Assembly (NCBI GenBank): GCA_916613615.1
Contig: OU744721.1
Span: 55,996,747 to 56,060,746, forward strand
Length of the DNA: 64,000 bases
Direction: 5' to 3'
From: Steromphala cineraria
Taxonomy: Eukaryota > Mollusca > Gastropoda > Trochida > Trochidae
This document shows positions 24,701 to 36,700 of the stretch, piece after piece. Under the pieces are notes generated by a model. It was not told where the DNA came from. It searched no databases and was given only the letters and a program-made list of their open reading frames with translations. A program made the translations under genes and the position numbers. Positions within the stretch are counted from its first letter, which is position 1. The number at the start of each line of letters is the position of its first letter.

Positions 24701-27700
24701 TACGATATTATAATGGTGTACTGGCTTTAGTAGCCCTGCGTTTACATTTTGTATGTGGCCATATAAAATCGAAGGCACGTTAAATCTTCAAATAAATAAT
24801 ATATTTAAGAAATTAAGTGATTTTAAATTATGCGAATGAGGTTTGCTTTCTCACACTACGAATAATTGAAAAACAATGAGTGTCGTTGAGGCATCATGTC
24901 ATGAAATTGTAGCCGATTATCCTGTTTGCAACCTAATACACCTAATACAATTTGATACATCATGTACTTTTGAGATGGTTCTTTTTTTCAATTCTGAACT
25001 TCTAACGCAAAACAACTGTCTGACATGATAAAATGTATACTTATAAATGTTAATGAACAAGTTTAGTTTACAAATCTTCTATTATATATCATGTAAACAA
25101 AACCTACCATGTCGAAATTACTGTAGTCAATGCCAAATACTCCATCTACTATGTCAGTGCTCAATGTGTTAATTTCAAGGCTCATACATTGTAAATGATA
25201 AATTCTGAAAATTCAATTTTTGATTGGATCTAGTTTGACCTATTGTTGACCAATGAATGACTAGTGCTTTGACACCTGGGCGTCACAGGGATGGGCAGAC
25301 AAACTACATCCTCTCTCTAATTCTTGTAACAACATTGTCAAAGAGCGTGTAATAACCCAAGCGCGACACTCTGTAATTACACAATCCGTAACAATGTGTC
25401 ATAACTGTTAATTACTATTCTCATGTTTTATTGCCGAACAGCTGAGCTGCTAAAACCTGTTAAATCTGTCTATTTACAACCATTGTCTGTTGTATTTACA
25501 TTGAATATGCCCACTTCCGTTCTGTATATGAAGTCATAAAACACTCCGGGCATGCGCAGTAAAGGTAATAAAGGTTATTCCGGTTGAAGCCGTTTTGCGA
25601 CTGTCAAATTGAGCAGCCTGAAATTCGCGCACTTTCAAGGGCGATATCTTTGTTATTAGAGGACCGATGAAAACGGTTATTGGTGTTTTTTAAAGCTGAC
25701 AGTATTTTTTGTACAAATAAACCAATTAACATGGAAAAAATAATGAGGTTTCTTGTTGTTGAATTCATTTGATGACGATGTGATTATTACATCAAACTAC
25801 ATCACTGAATCGAATACACAGGATATTACTGTTAAGGGACATGAATACCGTGTTGCTTAAATGAACGATGTGTATGTTATGACATAAGATCATTTCTGTG
25901 TAAACTTCAAACAACCCGTTATCTTAAAGATTTCTTTATTTTCCAAACCTTGTATCAGCCATTTCAACGGACCATTCATTCCTATCAAAGCCCACCGATT
26001 ACTGCCTGTTATGAACACCAAATATGTGCGACTCTCGTCGGTATTTAGCTAAATATATCTTTCAATGTCAACAATTTCAAAATCGAAAGATTGAATAAGT
26101 CGAAGACTATTTTTCACCATGAACACAAATCACAATTTCCCAAAGTCAACAAACCACAACAACACATGTTCAAAGTTCACAAAACCAAAATATTACAAAA
26201 GTAATCATAACAGCATAACGAAATTATTTCCTGTCTTTCTAACTTTGATATTTCAAATCATTAATGATTCAAACGTAACATATTAGCAAAATGTTTTTAT
26301 ATCCTTAGCTTTTCAAAGTCAATATTTCCCCAAAGCCGAATTCTAATCCAAGTTATGTTTCACCAGATGTTAATACAATTATAAATAAAAAATAGGTAAT
26401 GAATTCACAACACAAACTTGATATACTTAACATTTCAAATGTACAATATTTCATAAAATTAACATATCATTAAAGTCAATAGATCTTCTTTATTCAACCT
26501 TTCACCAATATCAATATTTCCAAAGACAATATTTCATAAAAATAACAAATTACCAAAGTCATCATTTAACAAAAATAACATATCACCACATTATACCAAA
26601 ATCTATAGATATTCTAAACTCAATATTTCACCAAATCAACATTTCACCAAAGTCAACATAAGCTACGTTTTACTAAAGTCTAAAGATTTTCCTAAGTCAA
26701 CATTTAAAAAAAAAATATTTCACCAAAGTCGACATGATTAACATATCACTAAAGTCAATAGATTTTTATTCAAACATTCACCAAATCATTATTTCATCAA
26801 AACCATTATATCTTTTAACGTTAAAACGCGAACATTTCACAAAATAAAACCTAAGTCAATATTTAAAAGATCGACATATCGCTAAAGACACTCTTTCATA
26901 AAATGAACACATCACCAAAGTCAACATTTTACAAAAAAACATTTCACCAAAGTCAAAATTTCACCCAAGTTGCGAATTACCAAAGTCTATGGATCTTCCT
27001 AAGTCAATATTTCACCAAAGCTGACATAATCAAAGTATCACCAAAGTCCAAAGATCTTCCTAAATCAACATTTCACAAATTCAACTTGCAATCGATTTCA
27101 ATATTTCACAAAACCAATATCTCTAAAGTCAATATTTCACAAAACCAACTTACCAAAGTCAATATTTCACAAAATTAACAAATCACCAAAGACAATATTT
27201 TATTAAATGAGTCGAACATATCACCAAAGTCAACATTTCACATAATTTACTTATCATCAAAGTCAATATATCTTCCTAAGTTAACATTTCATCAAATCAA
27301 CATTTCACCAAAGTCAACATAATCAATTAATCCCACTACTCTACAGATCTTTCTAAGTCAACATTTCACCAAAGTCTATAGATCTTCTAAGTAAACTTTT
27401 CACAAAATCAACATATCACCAAAAACAATATTTCACAAAATTAACCTCTCATCAAAGTCAACATTTCACATAATCGACATGCCACCAATATCAAAAGATC
27501 TTCTTCAGTCAACATTTCACCAAATAATCATTTCACCAAAGTCAACATTTTTCTAAGTCAACAAAATCAATATATGTGAAGTCAACATTTTCCAAAACAA
27601 CATATCACCAAAGTCAATATTTCACAAAATGAACATATCACCAAAATCATCATTGTCACCAAAGTCAACATTTAATAAAATCGTCATACTACCCATTGCA

Positions 27701-30700
27701 TCATTTGATGTCAACATTTCGGGAGGGGATATTTCCACTATATCCAACTGACTAATAACTTCTCTTATTGAAGGGAAGTAACTCCTCACTTGGATGACCA
27801 GAGACTCGGTTATCCGTTAAGGTCGACCACGCGTGAGCCACTGGTGGCCAACCCGTCAGACACTGGTTGCTCACTGGTTACACACGCATCGTCTGGCATG
27901 GCCAACGCGTGAGTGACTGGTGTGACCACCCGTGTCACACGCGTGAGGGGTATAGGAACTATTTCACACTACTGTATGTCCTCCATTTTGAACAATTTAA
28001 TGTTTATCCTATTTATATCAGCTTTGTTTGCCTACCATGTAAAGGAAGATGACTGAAAATGGCGCTCATGGATCGCCTCATCTTCACAACGTCACGACCG
28101 AAACGAGTTCCTACACCTTCCGTTCCTCCCTTGATATCATTTCTATGCTAGCGTTTCAACCCACTGCACGGAAGTAGAATAGTCCAGTCAGAAGACAGCT
28201 TCTTAAATTAACTACGGCTGTCGGGAAAATCGTGCAGCGATACATTACCACCGACTAAACGAGTACATGTTTTTTTAAATAAATAATTTCAAGTATTAGG
28301 TAAGTCTCTAAAATCAAATACACATCATATTGACCATCTATCTTTTTCTTAAAATTTAATGCAGGAACGTATTTCAAATCCAGCTCATAGTGCAGGGTGT
28401 GATCAATCGATATTTCGGTGTAAATATATATGCACTGACCTAAGGTTTTAATTTTCTTGCATGGAAAGTATTTAAACTTCCGTTTATTTGATAAGGATTG
28501 TTACATTTTTTAAAAAATATTGTGAACAAGGAAGAAAAAGCGTATTCAGTAAAGACATTGACGGCTGTAAATAACATAATTTCTTTATATCTTTCAAACG
28601 TTTTATATCGTGTTGGGAGGAATTCTTAATCGTACACCACATGTACAAGTTCTTTCTTGTACATAAATACATTTTGGATATCATGTGAAATATAAATCTT
28701 AAGACGTGATTATGTATCAAATAATCAAATTAATAGGCAAATGTAGGCTACTGTGAAATTATGCCTCGTGCATTTTTCTATTTAATTCAATTGAATTGAA
28801 TAACCGAAATTTTGACAAATTTTATAAGTGCTTAGAAAAAAATAAAAGCAATTTAATAGAATAAAAAAAAGCTACCCTAAAACAAGCCGATTTGAAAAAG
28901 AAATCATTTTGTATGCGTTTTATAGGGGAGAGGACAACTTTATTGGAGTTATACATTAATGTTTATTTTCTCTGGATTCTCGGTGCTCATCAAAAACACG
29001 AAAACAACCATGCATACTAAAGTTTGATATTAAGTTTCAGTGGGATAGTTTTAAAAAAGATCGTGTGTTGGTATTTTAATTTGTTCCGAATGTAAACGGC
29101 GATTTCATTGGCTATTGTTAAAAGAGCTGGTAATCTTGATCATGATAGGTGTCGCTGCTACGGATCACCGGTTTTCTATCTTGTGATGGCAAGGTCTAAA
29201 CGAGGAGAGTAGCTACATTAACCAGGACTTTTGATTTTATGTTTTTTAAGAATTTATTATATATTATTTTATTCGATTTGCAATTGTGGCTGCTCCAATT
29301 TTGTAAGGAGAATTAAGAAGCGAGATTGGACGCCAGTATTTTCATTGGTTTATCCCTTTGGAATACACATGATTAAATCTTGCTTGAGAACAACAGAGGA
29401 ATCAATTACTGTGTAGGATGGCGGATACAACTTTAAAATGTTCTTTTATTGAGCTCATGATTTAGTTACAGATGTTTGAAATCCTCTACTTTTTTAAAAG
29501 TAAGGGACATAAATGTAATTTTTATGTTTCCATTATTCGAATGATTTTTTCAAAACCCTGTGTTTAAGTGTATGTTTGCTTATCTTTAGGATTGGCATTA
29601 GATTTGAATGAAGCTGATTAATAACCCTTTCGTAACAGTTCCATTTTCCAGTTAATTAGAAAACAATTTCTAGATATGTTCCTATATGTGTCCCTCTTTT
29701 AATGAAGTTGCTCTGCCCTTAATTCAACCTGAACAAAACCAGATCTGAGGACTTTAAGCGCCCTGTTTAAAAAGATAATGCGTTAAATAAAATTTGCCAA
29801 GGTGCCATGGTAACCTTGAAAATGAAACCAAGATCAGGTGTCTGATAAATCAATATATTGAAAATAGCCGTAAAGAATTTGGACAAATTGACAACGCTGA
29901 ATACATATTGTCCATTCTGCGTTGAGGCAGGGGATATTAATCCAAGGCATGGTTTGGTACCTTTTAAAGACAACCGTCATCTTAAAATGAAGAAGCTACA
30001 AGTCCATACCTCTTTTCTCTGCAGTCTCTCTCTGGTATCTCTTTGACATATAGACCATCCATTTATCCCAATAAGCGAAATGTCCCATTGTTGTTTCTCG
30101 CCATCACAGAATAACTCCCCAATCACATCAGACACTCCATATTTGATACCTTCACAGGTTATCCACATATCTGTAACATGCAATTTTTCAAGTACAAGCA
30201 GTATGAAACTACAACAAATTGACGAATATGACATTATTGCAGTTTATATGTAGGAGAATGTCCAATCGTTTTGAACGTTGGCATTTCTTTTAGATTTTTG
30301 GCCTCAAACATGCTCTACGTTTGTGGACATTCTCTCTCGTTTCATGTACAGAACTTATGGCGACTTATGCTCTACATGTATTTCATAAACGTTGTTCGTG
30401 AGAGAAATGAAGGTTTCAGCAATTCTTAACACCTGATTAAAGATTTGGCTCAGTTTCACCGGTTTATTTCAGTGAATTCTTTGGGGTTTCATGAGTTGTG
30501 TTCAGCCATGTTGACAGTCGGCCACTGCATAATAAAAACGTGCAATACAAGCAAAAAGGGTGATTACGCTAACCAGTACTTTTCTCAGTGAAAGAAACGA
30601 CGTGATTAACGTTACTCGAACAAAAGGTATTACCTTTTAAACTAGAAAAATTGTGTCCATGGGACACAGATGCCCCCGCCAATAAAAAAAGTCTTCCATG

Positions 30701-33700
30701 TTTTCAACCATAGAATTTAAAACAAAATAAGAGATGCACACCTTTAGCTTCATTTAAGTTCAAACATCCATTTAAATGTAGAAAATTAAAAAATCCCAAA
30801 ATATAAGATGCACACCTTTAGGATACCTATAAAGCATGTTTGAAATATCAGCACAGTCTATCCAGTACTTTTTGAGAAGTGGATAAACAATATTCCTTAT
30901 CATACCAATATGAGCTTTCACTTGCCCCAAAAATCACCTAAGTTCAACATGTCAGAAATTTTTAAAAAAATAAAAAATTTAAAAACAAAATATGTGATGC
31001 ACACCCTATATAAGCCATATACGGCATGTGTGAAATTTCAGTTAAATCCATTGAACGGTTGTAGAGGAGCAGTGGATAAACAGCATCCCCTATCACACTA
31101 CTAAACAAGTGTCCAAAAGAAACGCTACCAAGTGTTTGCATCAACATAAAATAAAAACAAACCCATATAGAAATTTCATTTTGGTTGAACTTTTTAGAGT
31201 GTCCGTTTCACACAATGTGTATGAAGTTTCATTTTAATCAAGTCAGAATAACCGTTAGGACAAGCCTGTAAAGATAGGTGGGGTCCAATATTTGAAAAAT
31301 CATTTAAACACTGATCGCAAAAGCATCGAGAAATGTCACAATGCATGTTACAAAGTGATGTTAGTAACGGGTATGTCCACCATAACAGTCTATGCACGCA
31401 AGAACACGTCTACGGACGTCTACGGACTGACGTCTTCAAACATCTGATGGCGTCTGAGTGATCCGTTGCAAGTCGTCGAGGGGGCATTGTTCAACATCCT
31501 GGATGTTGGCAGGAGGCACAGGGCGACTTCTGACATCCAGATCGAGATAATTCCATAAATGTTCGATAGGGTTCATATCAGGTCGTGCCCAGTCACGATG
31601 CTGCCACCGGCGAACTCGCCTGGCTATCAGTCTGTTTGTCTGGTGTGAGGAACAGTCCGCGGTAGGATGGAGTGACCGGATATCATGTTGTTGCAGTCTC
31701 CGGTACATGGTCTGTCCACTGAATCTGTGTCCCAGTGCTGTAACCACTGTTGACGCCGCTGTGATGGAGCGGTTCCGAAGGTGTTAGAACCAGATGTAGT
31801 GGTCTTCACTGGCCGAGATCAAGGGGGGTCTCCAGCTTATGGGCTTGTCTGATATATAACCAGTTTGCCGTAATCGCTACATTAGTATGCGGCCTGTTGC
31901 GTCTGGCGAAGTCAGCTTGTGAGGCCCCTTTCCAATGGCTCTCTCTCTTTCATTGACTGTCAAACATGGCATTCTTTGGTGTTCTTATTGTTGCTATGAC
32001 AATAACGTGTGGGTCGAGCCATTTTATGCAATTTATCTGCACATGCAAAACGTGCGACAGTCAATAATTTCTTTTTTCACAAAGTTCCCGATTTGCCCGG
32101 AAGTGATGGCATGTTCCCTGTATTTTCGAACGAATACACAGTATTTGGCATACCTGATATACATATGTCCAAACGAAATGATAACAAAGTAACAAAAGTA
32201 TTTGGAAAAAATGTTTGTAACGTTTATTTTGGACACTAGTTTATGAGCTTTCACTTGCACAAAAATTCACCTAAGTTCCATAAGTCAGAAACTTGAAAAC
32301 AAATCAAAAATTAAAATTTTTAATGGCCTTATAAGCCATGTGTTCAATTTCGAATAAATCCATTAAACGGCTTTTGAGGAGAAGTGGATAAACGATACCC
32401 TGTATAGAGTGGTTATGTACGTACGTACGGATGGACGGACGGACAACCGAGGGTAATCAAATATGCCACTGCCATATATGGCGGGGGCATATAAAGATTT
32501 TCAAGGCATCAATCGAGCGAATAGAATTGCATGCTCCCGCCCCGCTGACAGAATCAAGAGAGTTAATGTATGTGCTTACTTCTTAGATATAAAAGGGGGA
32601 TTACTTTAACTGAAAATGTCCTTGTGGAAATCACATTTAGAGTCATTTTTCACAAACTGGAACAGCTTCTTCCAGGAGACACACTTTGAAGGCCGGTCCG
32701 GTATACTCGCCGCTAGGGGTCTTCATTGTACTGACCGGACACGCCCATCGTTTCCGAGATAGATCTGCAGGACATGTGCCATATTTCACTGAGCACGTGT
32801 TTTTTTAGGTCCATCAAGCAACATTTGGAGATTCTCTTCTCCACTTGTGTCGAATTGTCAAAGTTGGCAGGTATTTTCTCCTCCAACGTTTAGTAACATG
32901 GTCTGTGATTATCTGACTTAGTTGCCATCACCTGCGGCTACACAGGTCAGACTGGTCGAAGCTTCCGATTGGCTGTCCAGAATTAGCTTGTCAAGTTCTT
33001 GATTCGGGGTGAGTGGTGTGTAATCATCAGGGTCAGTGCTGTAATGGTCTACAGTTGAGCACTGACTCTATTTATCAGATTCTTTCTCTGATTCCGTCAC
33101 ACACTTTTCTTGCAGAACAGCTATCTTGATAGAGCGGATGAGCCACTCCCAGGCGCCACTAACATGTGGACTGTAGGGAGGTATGAAGTGCCACTGAGTT
33201 GACTTCTTTGCTAAGAAATCAGAGATTTCTACTTGATTGAGATTCTCGATGCTTTCAGAGAGTTCATTATTGACCTCTTTGAAGTTTGTCCCAGTGTCAC
33301 TGTAAATACGGCTTGGGTTTCTGCGACGGCCAATGAAGTTCCTCAGGATGAGAATGGTTTCCGACGAGTCTGCATGTTCAATATGTGTAGATTTTTTTAC
33401 TAGGCAGGTGAAGATACATACCCATTTGTTAAGTCGGCTAATTCTGTGTTTCACCAACATCGGCCCGAAGTGGTTGATCCTTGTATGAACAAATGGAGTT
33501 CAAAGTTAACAAACTGGCAAGTTCATTATGACCGATTTCTCTTGTTGCCTCAAGTTCAAGGGCCACAACTTCTGGCGGACGCTGACAATGACATGTTCAA
33601 CTCCTCGCTATGTTGTGTGTTTGTGAATGACCTCGAGTAAAACTATCGTCACTGGGTGTCTGGAAGGCAAGATAAGTTGGTGTTTGGCTTCAATAGGAAT

Positions 33701-36700
33701 GTTGGCCTTTTGAAGTCGACCACCCATCGAAAATGAAGATAATGAGAGTAGTCGTGAACTTGTGCTTACCTCCTCGTGTTTCTTTAAGATATCAATCTCT
33801 GGTTTGAAGCTGTCAACTTGTGCTCTCTGTAACCAGTACATGGAGGCATCCATGCATTCTTGAACAGTGAAAGTTTGTTCATTGATATGCTCAAGGGATC
33901 TGGTGGATAACTTGGATTTAAAGTTGTGTATTGCTCTTTTTATTCAAGCTGATAGTCTACAAACTCTTTGCCATGATGAGAAGTTTAAGGAGTCCATGAT
34001 TTCTGACAACTGAGGTTCTGGTTGTCATGTCTCATTTGAGGTAACCATATGCTTGGTCTTGATTCAAGAGTCATCTTTTAGTGTTGACAATTTGAGTTCA
34101 AATGATGGCCATGTGTCATCACTGTTCTGCAGGAAATCAGGTGCGCTGGACCATGAACTGCTCCCAGTTAGGTGTGCTGTAGTCATTCCGCTGGTGCAAT
34201 AGTCAGCTGGATTTTATTAACCTGAGATGTAACGCCACTGTGAAGGCAGACTTGATCCCAGAATTTCAGCTATGCAGTTTGCAACAATTCGTTTAAAGCA
34301 TTTCAGTTCATTGTTGAGGTATTGGAGGACTGTTACAGAATCTGTCGAGCGGGTTAAGCTGAGTTGTGGGAGTCCTAATGCTTTCTGTAGGGAGATTCCA
34401 AGTCTCAGTGCTAGTACCGCAGCTTGAAGTTCAAGTCGAGAGACTTTAATATGGGAGATTCACGAGTCTTCGTGGATAAAATGGAACAGTGGATGTCTGT
34501 AAAGCTTGTCTCGTACCTCAAGTATGCTACCCCGCCAAACGCCTTTTTCAAAGCGTCACCAAAGCTGGAAGATTGTCGTCAGATTGTCATGCTCATCTAA
34601 CCATTCTTCCCACTTCCTCTGTATCATCGTTGGAAGTTTGTCATTGGATTTGACGCTCCGTCTTCACAGCTCCGGAATGATTCCTTTAGCTCTCATGGTT
34701 AATGGTGAAAAATAGTTACTCTAATCTGTACTTTTCTCAGTGAAAGAAACAATGCGATTAACGTTACTCGAACAAAAGGTATTACCTTTGAAAAAGATTT
34801 TCAGGGCGTCGCTCGAACGAATCGAATTGCATACAAACGTCTTGACTGTTAGTTTCAAACATTCCTCTTCCAAGTAATCAAATAACGAACACATCAACTT
34901 CATATTATTTACATTCAGTAACTTCGCATTTGCAAATTAAACATGTTTGATTTGATTTGCTATACATGTACTGTAGTTCCCATATTTTTAAGGTTTATTA
35001 TGTTATTTATGCAATAAGTAAAGTAAATTATATACACACATCAGAACTAAGATGGGAACGCAGACATCTAGTAAACCAATTTTTCATAGGTATATAAACA
35101 AATATACAAAGTATGAAGTAGTCCGCTGAAATAAAAAGACACTCCTTATTTGTTAATACAAATACGAATGTCATAGTAAGTGCGTAGCATCTCCTTACAT
35201 ATGGAACAGTCTAATCAAAATTTTTAAAAATCGAATTAAAAAATATGACCTTTATCTGTCTATTCAACTATGTCAAATTCCGAAATTATCAACCACTGAC
35301 CAGACGATCCAAAAATATGGTTTGAGAATTGCTATTTTACACATGGACGAATGGAGGATTGGTGATCTTTCGTCAGTGCTGCTGTAGGTTTTTGATTGAT
35401 GTCCAAACAAAACCCAAATTACATATTTGCATTGCGATACACCAGCAAGAGAATAAATTAAAGGTATGCAGCTGTATACTTATTATACATGTTAAGCCAG
35501 TTTGAGTTCAATTTTATGTTAGTCAACGAACTCGGGAAGTGCTAAATCGAACATTTTGAAGTGTTATATTTTCATTTAACAACATTGTCTTATAACCTGA
35601 ATCAATTATTTTCTTTTTTTGGTGAGAACACTCCATCTTCCTAACAGGAACCAGTGCTGCACCTTCAAACTGTTTCGATGCTTGTCGACATGTTACGTGT
35701 AAGGCGCCAATTGTTTTGCATGTATTTTTGGATTTCCGAAATATCTTTGGATTTCCGAAATATTTTTCGACGGCAACATTTTTGGAAACACACCATTGGA
35801 GAATTTTTGCAAGTAAGTTAACTGTTGGTGGCTGGGACCTCCGAAATACGATGACAAAACTATTCTAATATTTACGTAGCTTTGGTTTAAGTATAGCTGA
35901 TATGGATTAAGGCTTAACAGGAAATAGACAAAGCAAAACGTTCCCAAATTATTCTTTAAACATATCTTATAATCCCCCATCAGCACAAGATCACACAAAT
36001 TACTTAAAACAAAAATATGTGATAATGTTATAATATCAAATCATACAAAATCGTTTCATATATCATTAACCTAAATTTAAAAAATATATATAAGTGTTGA
36101 AATTATTCAGAGCAAAGTTAAAACTGTAGATTCTTACTGTTGCATTGATATAAAATCACTAAAATTCGTATCAAATGTCTTAATTAACTTAATATTACCT
36201 TCTAGGAAGAGGGATATACACATACATGTTTTAGTCGATTTTTCAGTAAAAAAATAATTAGGTGATAGATATTGTGATATTTTAGGAGCAGACCAAATTA
36301 CGACTAATGTCAACAGGTCTTTGAAATTGGCCGAAAGTTCATGTGACATAAAAAATATACTCCATCAAAATATTTAAATTTACTACTTGTTTCGCTCTAT
36401 GTATTTTAATTAACATATTGATTAGATAAAGGCATATTTAAACCAAAGTCAATGAAAGAACAAAGCCATATGACATTGGACAAACTACCAACCAATCATA
36501 TCTCAATGATGAACCAACTGTTGGCCATTGTAGTCCATACCTTTTCTTTTCGTTTGGCAACATCAAACATCAGTCATTTCTTAATATTTTCAAAAGCATT
36601 TAAATTATTCCAAATGCATGAAGTTTCCTTCAGGCTTTGGTGTCTTTTCATGAAAATATCTAAACGCAATACCTACTTTGACCACAAGAGAACAACTCAG

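Larger units (their letters stand above)
14495..27974. mobile_element. candidate giant fold-back element with tandem-repeat arms
   Basis: Left end TACAGTAGTGTGAATAAG and right end, read on the minus strand, TACAGTAGTGTGAAATAG, both beginning with TA (possible TA target duplication). Inside each end comes a GC-rich block of CACTGGTG/CACGCGTG-type motifs, then a long degenerate array of ATATTGACTTTG / GATTTTGTGAAAT units in opposite orientation in the two arms (about 1.0 kb left, 1.6 kb right). The 10 kb between hold microsatellite and LINE-tail repeats but no recognised transposase. It lies within TRPM-B intron 4. It resembles fold-back/Galileo elements in layout, not in sequence. Alternative: two separate smaller elements in inverted orientation. 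Confidence 0.6.
30642..32491. mobile_element. non-autonomous TIR element in the BEL 3' LTR
   Basis: Inverted gatgcccccgcc (left) and ggcgggggcat (right) near the ends, with TAAA on both sides as a possible target duplication. The body is units of about 200 bp (tgagctttcacttg ... gatgcacacc ... agtggataaacag) and a gatggacggacggacaacc tract. No transposase of its own; it hosts a Tc1-like insertion. The uninterrupted BEL LTR at 34.7-34.8 kb shows the empty site. Confidence 0.75.
30551..32531 (-). repeat. 3' LTR copy of BEL element, split by insertion
   Basis: The LTR sequence stands in two parts, about 40 bases at 32,492-32,531 and about 91 bases at 30,551-30,641, separated by a 1.85-kb TIR element. 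A purine-rich tract (GCGGGGCGGGAG on the minus strand) precedes the LTR start, as expected of a polypurine tract. Confidence 0.7.
30551..34831 (-). mobile_element. BEL/Pao LTR retrotransposon, internally deleted
   Basis: Flanked by TACAA on both sides (30,546-30,550 and 34,832-34,836), the 5-bp target duplication usual for BEL. LTR-like ends share TGCAATTC at the start and 'ctcagtgaaagaaac' (on +) further in. Pol coding on the minus strand runs from RT/RNase H remains through integrase to a terminal TGA. Gag, protease and the N-terminal part of RT are absent: the 5' LTR copy joins pol directly. The 3' LTR is interrupted by another element. It lies in TRPM-B intron 3. Confidence 0.8.

Noticed and set aside
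26090..27720. Regular short repeats that could suggest a CRISPR array
   Set aside because: Units are degenerate, without constant repeat/spacer alternation, in animal DNA, and they mirror the array at 14.8-15.8 kb.
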